Assembly: GCF_001649575.2 (NCBI RefSeq)
Contig: NC_051449.1
Location: forward strand, 18,412,690-18,476,689
Origin: Kryptolebias marmoratus
Taxonomy: Eukaryota; Chordata; Actinopteri; Cyprinodontiformes; Rivulidae
Direction of reading: 5' to 3'
Length of the DNA: 64,000 bases
The notes below the pieces were generated by a model that ran no database searches, was not told the DNA's origin, and saw only the letters and a program-made list of their open reading frames with translations. Positions 45,801-56,169 of the stretch are shown one piece after another. Every line of letters begins with the position of its first letter. Positions within the stretch are counted from its first letter, which is position 1. A program made the position numbers and the translations under genes.

Positions 45801-48191
45801 GTTGCCTTTCAACCTGGGATTTTATTGGATTTCTATTTTGATTGTTGGTAAAAATGCTACAAAAATACTTCAGATTAGGTTCAATGGGGGAAAAAAATGT
45901 TTTAAATAATTTCAGCCACCACCTTTCTTTTAGTTCATCTCCGTGGTTTTGGGCCATCAAACTGCTGCAGCTCCTTTGGGTTGGATGGGTGCTCCTTGTG
46001 TCCAATTTTCAAATCATACCAGAGATTCTCAGCTGGATTGAGGTCTGGGCTTTGATTGGAGCATTCCAGGACATTCAGATTTTTCTCTTTAAACCAGTGG
46101 AGTGCTGCTTCAGCAATTGGTTCAGGGTCATTGTCCTCCTGGAAGGTGGACTTCTGTCCCAGTCTCAAATCTCTAGACCTTTATATATCTTTCCTCCAAC
46201 TCTTCCCCAGTCCTTGCCAAGGAAAGACAGCCCCACTGCATGATGCTGTCACCACCATGCTCCAGACATGGCTTTGTAACTGATGGCCAAATTGATGTCT
46301 TTCTTTATATATTTTTCTTAAGTGATGTCTTGTTCCTGTCCACTCCTCCATGAAGCCCAGCTCTGTGCAGCTCATAGTGCTCCTATGGACAGATCCTCCC
46401 ATCTCTGCAGAGGAGCTGCAGCTCCATCAGGGTTATCTTCAGGCTCCTGAATGTTTCTCCTGTTAATGCCCTCCTTACCTGGTCCGTGAGTTTTGGTGGA
46501 CGACCCTTTTTTGCCAGTGTTGGTGTGCTTACATCATCTTTGTATTTTCTAATAATGGATGTAATGGAGCTCTGCAGGATGTTCTGGTTTTGGAATATTC
46601 TACTTCTAACCCAACCCTGACCTGTACTTCCTCACAACTTTGTCTCTGACCTGTGTGGAGAGCTCCATGGTCTTCATGCTGTCTCTTGCTTGGGTGGTGG
46701 TTCTTTACTACTTAGAGGTGTTGCGCTGAATACTTTTGCTACCCTGCATATGATAGTTTCACACAAACTTTATCTGTTAACCTGAAACTCTTGTGCCTCG
46801 TCTCCAGGTGGGGGGTTTAGGAGTTAAGGACTACTCAGGCCGCCAGCCCAACAAGGAGCAGCTTCAGGCTGTGACGTGTGAGTCTGACACCAAACCAGGA
46901 TTTTCTTTTGTACTGGAGAACTTTGCTGAGCTGCTGGATGACAATTTCCTTCGGAATCTCACAGCCAAGATCTGTCAAGGTACGCAGCAGCTACTCAAAT
47001 ACGCTCACGCAGTTTGTTTGACATTTCATACAAAGTCCAGTTGAACTGATTTATCTTCTGTCATTTTGTCTTGCAGAGAAGAAATGCCCAGACTACAAAT
47101 GTCCAAGTAAGTGTTTTTTTTTTCAATATTTAGTTTCTAATTTCTAATTAAATGTCGAGAAGTGTTTTTGTTTGAATTTTGACTGAAATGTTTTAGGTAA
47201 TAAAACATGAAACGAGCAGCCAATCTGCTTGTAAAGTCTGAATCATTGTCTAAATCGGGGGTGGCCAATCCTGGTCCTGGAGGGCCACTATCCTGCATGT
47301 TTTCCTTGTTTCCCTGCTCCAACACACCTGATTCAGTGGTTAAATGACCTCTTCTTGTTCTGCAGAAGCCTGTTAATCACCAATTGATTAAAATCAGGTG
47401 TGTTGGAGCAGAGAAACAAGTAAAACATGCAGGATGGTGGCCCTCGAGGACCAGGGTTAGCCACCCCTGGTCTAAATGCTTCTTCAGTTCTGTTGCATCT
47501 TGTTGCTCTGCTGATTGGATTCACTGAATAGAGCTTTTGTCAGATGTTCTTTGGGCATTTATTTGGTTGTTTTTGTGTTGCAGTCTCTTTCGCTGAAGCT
47601 ACCGACATTTTGGTGATGATGGACAGCTCAGCCAGTGTGGGCCATAAGAACTTTGAGATAAGCAAGACCTTCGTCCAACGCTTAGCCGAACGTTTCCTCA
47701 CAGCCGAGAGAAAGGAAAGTGTCAGAGTTAGAGTGAGCGTGGCCCAATACAGCCGGCGTCCTCTGATGGAGCAGGCACTTACCAACAATTTGACCTTGCT
47801 GCATTCTAAAATCGAAGAAGCAGCCTTCCAAAACGACGGCACCGACGTTGTAGAGGCTCTCGGATTTGGCGTCAGCAGTTTCCGTGGTCGTGGTGATGCG
47901 TCTTCCTCGGGCCGGAAGAAGATAGTGCTGTTCTCTGACGGCCGGTCTCAGAGAGTCACCGATGCCCTTCTGGAGAAACGAGTTCGTGAGGTGTCAGACG
48001 CCGGGATCGAGCTCTTCGTCATCTCAGCTGGCAGCCAGGTCAGCGAGGCCAACCTCCGCATGCTGGTGAGCAGGGGGCGGCAGGACGACATCTCCTACGC
48101 TCAGCGCCACCTGTTCCGCATCGCAGACTACCCCTCTCTGCTCCGCGGGGTCTTCCACCAAACCGTCACCCGCAGGGTCTCTTTGCCCTAA
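24938..48191 (+). CDS. col6a1: Collagen VI alpha-1 chain, complete
   Basis: Secreted extracellular-matrix chain; with alpha-2 and an alpha-3-type chain it forms collagen VI microfibrils. 35 coding exons, 1007 residues (human 1028). Exons 1-7: 24938-25022, 25619-25748, 26090-26290, 26367-26526, 28372-28485, 28582-28602, 29071-29091. Then 20 triple-helix exons, all phase 0 (29189-43267). Then 43591-43627, 43832-43840, 44122-44255, 44632-44729, 45539-45725, 46808-46979, 47077-47106 and 47584-48191. Domains are a signal peptide ([19 protein letters not shown]), one N-terminal VWA (DTSES MIDAS), a 339-residue Gly-X-Y helix, and two C-terminal VWA domains (DSSES and DSSAS MIDAS). Sequence matches human COL6A1 throughout ([35 protein letters not shown]). 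Exon count equals the human gene. Confidence 0.97.
26913..26989 (-). other. Exon-like segment on the minus strand inside col6a1 intron 4
   Basis: Read on the minus strand, a TTATTCCTGTAG acceptor precedes 26989 and an AAG|GTAAAG donor follows 26913. Between them one open frame reads [20 protein letters not shown] and then QTFHK (77 bp). Codon content looks protein-like, unlike the AT-rich surroundings. I do not recognise the protein and see no partner exon nearby. It could be an orphan exon of a decayed gene, a retro-inserted fragment, or chance. Confidence 0.35.
27535..27800. repeat. Degenerate (CCAA)n-type low-complexity tract
   Basis: Long run of CCAACCAACCAATCAG-like units, pyrimidine-poor in T, within col6a1 intron 4. 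A decayed tetranucleotide repeat. Confidence 0.85.
29189..43267 (+). CDS. col6a1: col6a1 triple-helix exons (20 exons)
   Basis: Exons: 29189-29233, 29324-29377, 29518-29562, 30872-30898, 30991-31017, 31147-31191, 31281-31334, 33446-33508, 33591-33653, 33727-33780, 33873-33908, 33998-34060, 34282-34344, 35200-35262, 36520-36582, 36670-36720, 36818-36853, 37117-37179, 40896-40961, 43232-43267. Most lengths are multiples of 9 (27, 36, 45, 54, 63), and almost every exon begins with a Gly codon, as in collagen VI. There are two imperfections, GNGT (36691-36702) and NNQP (40896-40907), both at the positions found in human COL6A1. A helix cysteine (GCKG, exon 31281-31334) is conserved. Three RGD tripeptides are encoded (34297-34305, 35233-35241, 36833-36841). 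Confidence 0.95.
31722..32930. mobile_element. Foldback element split by an L2-type LINE tail
   Basis: The left arm (about 31722-31900) begins TTCAGATCTTCTGAAGTGGGG then TTCTGTGAAAAGGTTATG. The right arm (32751-32930) ends CATTTCCACAGAACTCCAC then TTCAATAGATCTGAA, its inverted complement. The LINE sequence lies between the arms. The same two arms occur close together at 35371-35800. Confidence 0.65.
31970..32640 (+). mobile_element. L2/CR1-like LINE, 3' end of the reverse-transcriptase ORF
   Basis: Broken frames read LDYCNSLY, then [20 protein letters not shown] and [20 protein letters not shown], then [20 protein letters not shown] words. This is the standard C-terminal wording of fish L2/Rex1-type LINE proteins. 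There are stops and frameshifts and no 5' part, so this is a dead truncated copy. It is used as a classification only. Confidence 0.8.
35371..35800. mobile_element. Complete foldback (inverted-repeat) element
   Basis: The left half (GGCTCTGTAAAAAAGGTTCTG then AATTCTTACATGTTGTAGATAG) and the right half (GATCTGCAGCAGATATTTAC then CATAACCTTTTCACAGAACC) are imperfect inverted complements of each other, about 200 bp per arm. It lies in the col6a1 intron after exon 35200-35262. Related arms lie at 13291, 31722/32751 and 59431. Confidence 0.65.
36386..36421. repeat. (AT)n microsatellite
   Basis: Uninterrupted AT dinucleotides over about 36 bases in a col6a1 intron. Confidence 0.95.
38010..38240 (+). 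repeat. Unclassified dispersed repeat, copy 1
   Basis: Shares CCAACCCAATTCAAGATGGCC and CTCAGTTAGTTTTACTGATCTTGA with copies at 38375-38710, 44770-45265 and (inverted) 59720-59950. No coding potential is seen. Confidence 0.6.
38375..38710 (+). repeat. Unclassified dispersed repeat, copy 2
   Basis: CAATTCAAGATGGCTGCTACAG, GGCTACAGCTCAGTCAGTTTTA and GAGCTAAAATTTGATGTGGTA follow in the same order as in the other copies. It runs on to AAAACAGCTACAGCTC and GATGATCTTAG, which copy 1 lacks. Confidence 0.6.
40962..43231 (+). other. col6a1: col6a1 intron without recognised elements
   Basis: 2.3 kb between the last two helix exons. A (TG)n tract lies at 42791-42819; nothing else stands out. Confidence 0.6.
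42791..42819. repeat. (TG)n microsatellite
   Basis: About 14 TG units in a col6a1 intron. Confidence 0.95.
43591..48191 (+). CDS. col6a1: col6a1 C-terminal exons: C1 and C2 VWA domains
   Basis: Exons 43591-43627, 43832-43840 (9 nt), 44122-44255, 44632-44729, 45539-45725, 46808-46979, 47077-47106 and 47584-48191. They encode [19 protein letters not shown], the C1 VWA ([11 protein letters not shown] ... VLTDGRSD), the link KKCPDYKCP, and the C2 VWA in one 608-nt exon ([10 protein letters not shown] ... [12 protein letters not shown]). Both MIDAS motifs are intact. The cysteine pattern between helix and C1 is the human one. Confidence 0.96.
43832..43840 (+). CDS. col6a1: Nine-nucleotide microexon of col6a1
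   Basis: CCACTTTCCAG precedes and GTAAGT follows the 9 bases CTTGTTGTG. With the flanking single bases it supplies S-C-C-E of LCSCCECKC, which equals human MCSCCECKC. Without it two cysteines would be lost while the frame is kept. Confidence 0.85.
43905..44100 (+). repeat. Unclassified dispersed repeat, 3' fragment
   Basis: GATTTGATGTGGTAGTAGCTGAGAGTCATTC and a terminal GCAGTCCTTCAAGG match the 3' half of the copies at 38375 and 44770. It lies in the intron directly before the C1 exon at 44122. Confidence 0.5.
44770..45265 (+). repeat. Unclassified dispersed repeat, longest copy
   Basis: It starts with a TTATTATCGTCCACCACC-like head, then a GTGTGTG tract, CATGAATCACCGAACAAATTTTA, CAACTGATTAACTCTTGGAGTC, the GGTGTGGTGGTAGCTGAGAG core, and an end at CCTTCAAGGAATGC. 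It appears nearly full length at about 500 bp. No terminal inverted repeats or reading frame are seen. Confidence 0.6.
45755..46752 (-). mobile_element. Tc1/mariner-like DNA transposon remnant
   Basis: On the minus strand a broken frame (46168-45935) reads QEDNDPEP, then [19 protein letters not shown] and [11 protein letters not shown], matching the catalytic C-terminal wording of Tc1-like transposases (DNDPKH; SPDLNPIENLW). The outer ends GCGTTGCAAAGGTTTTCAAT and GCTGAATACTTTTGCTACC are rough inverted repeats. Frame breaks show it is inactive. It sits in the col6a1 intron before exon 46808. Confidence 0.75.
47248..47477. mobile_element. hAT-type MITE with perfect 8-bp target-site duplication
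   Basis: The element 47256-47469 (214 bp) is flanked by GTCTAAAT at 47248-47255 and again at 47470-47477. Its ends are inverted repeats of about 48 bp (left CGGGGGTGGCCAATCCTGGT; right, reversed, CAGGGGTGGCTAACCCTGGT). CAGGGGTGG plus an 8-bp duplication is the hAT signature. It is noncoding, in a col6a1 intron. Confidence 0.85.
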
Positions 48192-48326
48192 ATGTCAACA
48201 AAAAGGACCAACGTGTTTTAGTTTTTTAGTTCCATTATAAATATTCAGTCTCACCCATTTACAGTGTTCAAGTACGTCTGACAAAGAAAGAGGAAATGTC
48301 ACAAAGTTACAAAAGATTGTGTGACC

Positions 48327-48332
48327 AATAAA
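48327..48332 (+). terminator. col6a1: Proximal polyadenylation signal of col6a1
   Basis: AATAAA 136 bases after the stop codon. Confidence 0.5.
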
Positions 48333-49160
48333 TGTAAATATTTTTACTGAACAGCTCTTTTACTTTAAATTGATCCTCCAAGGCAGAACATTTCAGACTC
48401 TATCCAACCACAACCCTGTGAATTTGCTCATTAAAATCAGCTATTTTTACATACTGTGTGACAGTAAACAAACAGGACATCCTGTATGTTTGCCTTTGTG
48501 GTAAAATTAATAGTAAAAAAGTCTTACTTCCAAGCAGCGAACTTTGATCCTGGAGAGATCCTGGAGAGATCCTGTAACGGCTGCACAAATTTTTTTTTTT
48601 CCATTTTTTTTATCTGGACTGATTTCCTCTCAGGTACTCTGCCTTTCTGTGTCAAACTCAGCTTTAACGTTCTTCTTCCAAACAGTGAGCACTGAGAGAA
48701 ACTCCCTGAAGCGTCACATTTTTGTCTCTCCAGGACCAGAGTTCCTGCTGTTTTTTGGTTTAACGTGGATCCATTTTATAGCTCTTAGTACTCCTTAAAG
48801 TGGCATCGGACGTGTTGTCCTACATCAATGCGAATAAGTTCAAGTTTAAATCAAGTGAACATAGAAACATACACTTCTCCCTGCACTAGTATGAGCAGAG
48901 AACTGGTTCCTAACTGGTTTATCACTTTAAGTTTTGTCAGCATGGAGCATGTTGGAAAGCAAATTATGGGATAATGCCAATGTGTTACTGATTTGATTAA
49001 TGCTCTCAGCCAACTTTATTTCAAGACTATTAGATCTCCAGCACAACAGGGAAAACAGGATGTGGCAATCAGGCAGACTTTGAAGTAATTCCACAAATAT
49101 TTCACCTGACACCAATGAAACCAGCTGGACTCAACATGTGTGAGTCTGTGTGGATATCTG

Positions 49161-49183
49161 GTGTGTGTGTGTGTGTGTGTGTG
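49161..49183. repeat. (TG)n microsatellite
   Basis: About 11 TG units within the presumed col6a1 3' UTR. Confidence 0.9.
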
Positions 49184-49592
49184 TGGTTACATCATATGAA
49201 CGAACATCTGTGAAAACTTCGGCAATCGTTCTGTAACTGGTTTTGCTGGGGGTACGATGGCAGAAGCCTGTTTTTTGTTGTTTGTGCAGCAGAGAAGCTT
49301 CATCCGAACATGGAAACATGGACTCACACTAACACACACATATTTACCTTCCATCGGTAATTTAGGAAAATGTCTGTCATGGTTAAAAGTTCTCAAGGAG
49401 CTCATGAGCCACCACATAGCTTTTACAGTAAATCCCTAACAGGCTTCACCTGATGTGTTGCCCAGAGCGGCTAAGAGAAATACTGAAGTGTTGTTTTCAT
49501 CTGTGGTGCTATTATTCTCAGTGTATGTTCTTTGAGAAGATATTTTTTTAACTGAGGGAACACAGCCTCTGTAGTGTTGTAAGAGCGCTTTC

Positions 49593-49598
49593 AATAAA
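49593..49598 (+). terminator. col6a1: Distal polyadenylation signal of col6a1
   Basis: AATAAA followed within 30 bases by a GT/T-rich stretch (GGTTGTTACACC ... GTGTCTCTGCTCAC). If used it gives a 3' UTR of about 1.4 kb. Confidence 0.45.
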
Positions 49599-49619
49599 GG
49601 TTGTTACACCAACGTGTCT

Positions 49620-52600
49620 CTGCTCACTTTTGTTTATGCATTCACAAACTTACGAGCTGCAGCTTTGAAGGAAAGGTCCGGTCCAGAAGGATTTGTAATT
49701 TGTTCCACATGCAGACCAGTGGTTGGTTTATAAATGATTTGATTTGCAAGGAGCTGGCACGTCTATAATGAGCACCAAAAGGCATAAGTGGCAGCATCAT
49801 GAGGGGCGTGATAGTAGAAATAGAAACAAAGAAAATAAAATGTTGAGGCCATAAGAGCTCAATTTAATTAGACAAACATGCATGTTTCCAGTTGATCTGT
49901 TGAAATGACAGAATGAAAACCTGGTCTTTTTTCTGTCTGTTTCCTCAGCTAAACTGAAAACATAATAAAGCTGCACACAGACACTCGTGTAATTAACTTT
50001 GTACCCATGACCCTGGTAGGGCTTTGTAAGTTAGTGTTATCAGGCAGTTGCTGGAGCATCCAACAGTCAAAACCGTGAGTGAGGATGCCTCATAGACAGC
50101 TAACATTTTGTCAGAATTAAACTTATTATGGTTATTCTTGGGATGGACAATGTTTTTCTTATTATAACTATTGTTTTAATTTCATTTATATTATTGTTAC
50201 TCTGATGCAGCATAATACTGGCAACTTAAAAAAGTCATTATTCATTTCACATCACATATTACATTCAGCTAAATACAAACTACATCATGATCAATATTAC
50301 ACAAACCGACTTGTGCTTTAATGATGCTCCATTTGTATTGTCCAGTGGTTTTATTCATACATTTATATCATTAATACTTTTTTGGGGAGTTGCAAATATG
50401 AAACTCTAAAGTTGTTCTCGGAAAATGAACGTTTCATGCCAGTTCTGACCTCTTCGAATGAACATACAGATGCAGATAAGTTGGGTTAATTCACCAAACA
50501 TTCAGCCAGGACCCCAGTAAAAGGCTGAAAATCAAAGACTAAACTGTGGTATGGCGCCTCAAGTTGTGAATTTGGCCTTTCCCAAGTCTTGTTTTTAGTG
50601 CTGGAAGTAACTGTATTTGGGTGGGAAAGGGGGTATTGTTGGATTAACCACAAACACCCTGATTAGAAGGAGTAAACCTCTCCAAAAACAATTGTGCTTT
50701 CCTGAAAGAAACTGACATTATCTGATTTTTTTGTTTGTTTTTGTTTTTGCACAGGAGATGCTTTGAAGCCACAACAACATTGCACACAGTCTGCTAAATA
50801 CACAAAATGTGTGCTGAGAATGATGGATCACAGTAAATCTGGACAGGACATGACTCCATGAGCTCTCTCTGTGCTTCTGTAATAGGGTTTTACAGCTGAG
50901 GTTAGGTTTTTTTACTCTTAACTTAACTTTTTTACTAGTCCTGTTCAATAACTTTACAAGTAGCCCTCCAACAAAACCTATTTACAACCTGTTTACTTTA
51001 TGGCTGGTTGAACAGCATCAATTCATAACGGAAAACCCTCCTCCATTTATACACAGTATATGGTATTGTTGTCTGTCTAGAAAGGCTTGTGATGTCCTAT
51101 CACTATGTGTAATTAAAGCCATTTTTTAGGGATTTTAATATATTTTCACCATACTTTTTTAGATAAAAGAGATACACCAGACAAGTATTATTTTGTCATT
51201 TTTATGGCTTCACTGAACAAAGTGATTTAAACAGCAAATAATGATTTATAATGTTAATGTTACAGAATCAACATGTCACTGTTAAAGGTTGTTTTTTTCT
51301 GGCGTAACAGCAAATGTTTCCTTCTGGTCCCTCAAAGGAACAGGACTCTAACACTGAGCACTATGAGCTGTGAGGGGAATAAAAGCACCAACATGTTTTA
51401 TAGATTTCACCAATGTCATTTATAAAACTTTTAGGTCAAGTTGCGCCGTCGACATGGTGGCGTTGCTGTTTATATCTTGAAATGCATGACATTTCCTGCA
51501 GTCCCCCCCTTTAACAGCAGGCTTTGTGAAAGAGAAAATACAGTGATATTGCTTCACAGCAGGAATGGCTGCCTGATCTCATCTGAAAAGCTTCTTTAGT
51601 TCAGCGTTCCAGCTGAAGAAGCCTTTCGGAAACGTCTTCAAGAAACAAGAAGTCTGGGAGCCATTTTTACGCTCTTAGAATCTGCAGAAGAGTTTGCAGG
51701 AAACGCAGACTTCATACACAAAGTTTTAACCGTTTTGTTCACAGCAGGACATAAATTAGTAGCAGAGATTTTAAGTACAGTAATTAAAGCAGTTTTGTTG
51801 TTGTTTTTGGATCCTGTATAACAGTGTTACCACCCAACCTTATCTATGGCTGCTAAATATTTGCCATTGTGTCCCTCTTTGTGGAAATGTCTTTTTGCCT
51901 CAAGTGGAAGCTCATACAGTAATGGCACGACTCTACAATAAGGGTCCCTTTAAAAAGGATTTAATATTGCATAATAAATGGATAATTGATTCGTTTTTAA
52001 ACACTTTAAAAAGCATTTAAAACACTGTTTGTACACTGAAGCAGGCTGTACATTTAAATGTAAGTTTTATTTGGTGTTCAGCTTTCATTTTTAAAATCTT
52101 TATATTGCAAAACAAACTTTTTGCATTTTCATATTTTTGTACCGCTAAACTTACTGACAGCTGTTTGATATTTAAAATGTAAATCATGAAGAACGCAGGG
52201 AAACGGTGAGAACAGAGATTCCAGATCAAGGTTGGCCCACTATTTGGCAAGAAGCAAGTAAGTTTTGTCATTTTTAACTAAATCACTGCAGTAGTTGATA
52301 AGGTTTTTACAACTTAATAACTTCTGTAATAACTATCAGTAATTTATAAGGGTACTCTTATTGTGAAGTGTTAACCATTAAGTGCCACCTATAACTAAAG
52401 ACATGTTTCTGCATTAAAACACACTGTAGTGTATTTAGTGGAGTGGGCTAAAGGTTTTGTAGGCATTGCGGCCTTCTACATCTAGCAACCTGCCTGTTGA
52501 AATGATCTTGAGCAACAATTTGGAAGTCCTGCTACATTGAAACTGAATTGCCCCCTCACATTATTAAGCAATAAAAAGGGGGAAAAATCATTCTCCAAAG

Positions 52601-54899
52601 ATTGTTTATTACCACAAATAATATCTCTGTTTCCTATCAACCGCCCAGATTGCTCTATTACACCCTCAAAAGTTCTTTTTTTTCTTTCTGCTGCTTAGCA
52701 GGACATGTGTTTTTCATCAGACTGTCAGACTTCAGCAGAATTTCAGGGGAACTGCCTCAGTTTCAGCTTTATTCTCTTTAAACCTGATTTTTGAGTTACT
52801 GTTTTTCACTTGCTGTCTCTTGATGCATCACTTCCTGTGTGGAAGTTATTCCTGAGGGCCTGGAGCCAAATCTGCCCTTATCAGCTCAGTCATCGCAGCA
52901 AACGCCAGCATTTTTGTTTTTTCTGGTTGTGTACTTCACATGTGCATGGGTGTGTCCGTCTGAGTGTTGATGTATGTTCATGTGCACAATTAACAGGACG
53001 CACGAACAGATTTCCATGCATTCGCCTGAGTGTTCATGTGTAGAGGGACAGTTCTCTGGAAAATTTGTCTTGGCTCTTCAGCAGCTTTTCTGAAATTTCC
53101 TCTTTGCTCCAGTTGACAAAGCTGTAGAGACCTATCTCATTCAGACCTCTCTGCAACCTTTTTTTCCAGTGAAATTTACCAGTAATAGCACACAACCGAC
53201 ACACGGACTTGATTATAAATTCGCACAATGTGTGCCCAGTTCTGTGTCTGTGTGATGCACTGGGATAACTACTCCCAGCTGCCGTGTCTGAACAAAAAGC
53301 ACATCTGGAAGGAAAAAAGAAACAGATAAAGAGGGTTAGAGTTAACTTATCGCATTTTTTTTCTATGGAATTGCTTGATGTTTTCTGTTGAATGTAGCGT
53401 CTTAGACGCAAATGCTGCGCTGGAAACCCTCACTTTTGTACACAGACAATCACAGATACAAGAAATGCTGCAAATAACTTTAACAGCTGTCACTTTGTGT
53501 ATCCGTGCTGCTTGAACATGGAACTCCTGCTGCTTGAATGAGTGGATTTGTGTGCAAACCCCTGCACCCTTCTTCTTTTTCTTGTCTTTTTTATGTGTTT
53601 GTATATGTATCACAGCAAGGTTTTGAGAACTTTCAGAGAAAAAAAAAAGTGAGAAAAGGCTGTGGGCTATATTTGCAGAAACAAGATGTTTAAAACTCTG
53701 GAATTGGAAAGGCAGTTACCCCCTCAGACTAAAATGCTCTCTTGCTCCATGTGGAAGAAATTTAAAACAAAAAATAAGGAGGCTGTGTGTGTCAGAGAGA
53801 GAAAGAAACAGAGGCGAAAACTGATTTACTCTTTTTGTTGGGGGGGAGGAAGGTCATTCCTGCGTGTATGAGTCAGAGTTTTAAGAGAGACCAGAACACC
53901 CCCACAGAATCACTCCACCTCTTCATCCTCCCATCACACACACACACACAGTCTTCCACTCATCGTTCTCTTTTTAAGGAGAAACCCTTCAGAGAGAAGA
54001 TCTTCACAGTAATATCTCTGGTCACTATCTGACTGGCTCCTAAATCTCAGCTTCTTTTCTGTCTCAGCCCTTCTTTTCATCTCCGCACTTGGCCAAATGT
54101 TGGCTGAAGTCTCACCTGCAATTAGTTAGATTGGATGTGTAGCACATAGTTCTCTCGGTTTACTTACTTTGGAAATAATCATCTGCAAGTTAGAGCCTTA
54201 CGGTGTCCAACACCAGATAAAGTATGGGGGTTTTTTTGGGGGGAGAGGGGCTTTTTTTCCCTTGAAAGTTCCACATTCATCTCCAAAGTCAACTAATGTG
54301 TTATGAAGATTTTTGTTTTCTGGCTTGAATACAACGTTGTCCCTCCAGTGGCAGACCTACATGCATGATCAGCAAAGAGAAGGTGGAATAAAACCTGCTT
54401 TATGTTAGTCATGTACATGTGTCTGTGGCGATTTGCCCAAATACTGTACATCCAGTAAAAGAGCGAGACCTCCCACGATGAGCACAAACACTTCAACACA
54501 TACAAATAGGAAATCGGGCAACTGAAGCACCTACAGATGTATAAACATGGTGAGAAGAGTCATGGTCAGGCTGTAAGTGTTTACATCGGCTCCAAACTCC
54601 TCTCTCTAGGCCTTCTAATTACAAGCAGACCACCAGAAAGCTGAGTGCCAGTTCCTGCATGTGTGTTTATGAATATTAAAGGGGTTAGGTCTACTCTTTA
54701 TCTTGTTCTGTATCGCCGTGTCCTTAAGATTAACTGTAAATGTGCTCTATAAGGGGTGCGTGAAAGCCAGGTGTGTCTGCAGGCTTGTCCCCTAAGGACC
54801 ACATCTGCAGAAGGGCTTCATCCTCAGATAGTAAAAAGGTCATTACCGCCTGTGGACCTGAATCTGTTCCTGAAGGGAGAACACAGATGCTTGGCTCAA
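49620..54899. other. Intergenic col6a1-col6a2, first part
   Basis: 5.3 kb with no gene recognised on either strand. Open frames are short and low-complexity. It may contain regulatory elements of the collagen VI pair, but no motif cluster stands out to the eye. Confidence 0.5.
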
Positions 54900-55218
54900 T
54901 GAGCCATGGGTACACGCGCGCGCGCACGCGGGTTCCAGTGGAGCCACGGCGCCCCCACGCGGACAGCGGCGCACACCGAGGTGAGTCGCGCGCGCGCTGG
55001 AGGAGGGATCAGGGCTGGTCGCTGGGGCTGGACCGGGACGGCAGGGGCGAACGGACGGCTCTGCTGCGGGAACTGAACGCGCATCCAGAAGGGCTCTGTT
55101 TTCCCCACTCTGTCCTCCGGTGTCCCCCTTTTTCTCTCTCGGGTTTCCCTCCTGTGGACATGAGATAATCAGCTGAGGGCCGGCTGCGGAAAGAGTTTTC
55201 AAGTTACCAAAGGTTCAG
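54900..55218 (+). promoter_or_regulatory. col6a2: CpG-rich island, likely col6a2 promoter and noncoding exon 1
   Basis: The most GC/CpG-rich stretch of the window, with alternating CG runs (ACGCGCGCGCGCACGCG at 54914, CGCGCGCGC near 54988). It ends in a good donor, GGTTCAG|GTAAAC (exon end 55218). The coding start of col6a2 at 58697 is preceded by its own acceptor (GTGTCGAACAG|GAGAAG), so a noncoding first exon here spliced over 3.5 kb is likely. The open frames crossing the island are CpG-driven and not taken as genes. Confidence 0.55.
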
Positions 55219-56169
55219 GTAAACTGCGCTTTTACGCACAGCAACTTCGTTGTTTTCTCTCCTTCTCCTGTTCAAATATTCTCCCTCTTTTGTTCTCTTT
55301 CTTATTTTCACGTTTTAATCTGACAATGATGTTTTTTTTCACCCAGTCAAAACTGCAAACGTTGGCTACAGAACTACTGTGAAAACAATCAAACTTTTTG
55401 AAAGTTAGTAATGTAATTTATTTCGGTCTTTTCTCTCCTGTGTGTGTATTTTGCATGATATTCCCCTGTGCTGTGATGAAATACTTTGATAATTGCCCTC
55501 CACTGTCCGGCCTGGACAGCGGGAGAGATGTGGGAACATCTGCATGAGCGACCCCCTCTGCAGCTCCCCGTCTGGCCGCTAGAGGGAGCCGCAGCAAAGC
55601 CGCAGTGTGGTTGGGTGAAATTACAGAAGATTAAACACAACGAGTCTGAAAACTTCCTCTGTTGAAAACAAGAATAGAGCCGATTCTGCTTCCATATGTG
55701 CTGCAGATGTGAGAACTGGTTTTGTAAAACATAATTAGAGAGACTCAGAATTGGATTGATAATCAGGCTGCAGATATGTTTTCTTTACAGAAAATACGTT
55801 TTCTTTTGTTTGCTGCTTGTGAGTTGTTTTACAGATTATAAACCCAGTAAGCATCAGTAGATGTGATGAATGTGAGAAACAAAAGAACAACCAAATTATT
55901 ACTTTGCTTTTCTTCATATTGCATCTGACCGTTACAAGAATTTAAAGGCCTCGCTGTGCCTGCACCCTGCCTTTTTAGAGTGGATGAAGACCCTGCAAAT
56001 GATGTTTATCTCACTTGTTGATTGAATTGTTTGTTTGTGTGTTTGTTTATTGGGCTGACATAAATATAGATGCAACCGAGCATGGTTACATTTAGATTCA
56101 ATGATTATTCAAACGGCATGTCTTTGATAAGACTGTGGCAAACCATTTGTGTATTTATTCAGTATTTTT

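Noticed and set aside
49120..49420. Small ORFs in the col6a1 3' flank
   Set aside because: Low-complexity frames around a TG microsatellite, with two polyadenylation signals framing the stretch as 3' UTR.
54773..55168. 131-residue + strand ORF and overlapping minus-strand ORFs in the CpG island
   Set aside because: Open frames in all directions are expected in CpG-rich DNA. The composition is arginine/proline-rich without a recognisable domain, and it is better explained as a promoter.
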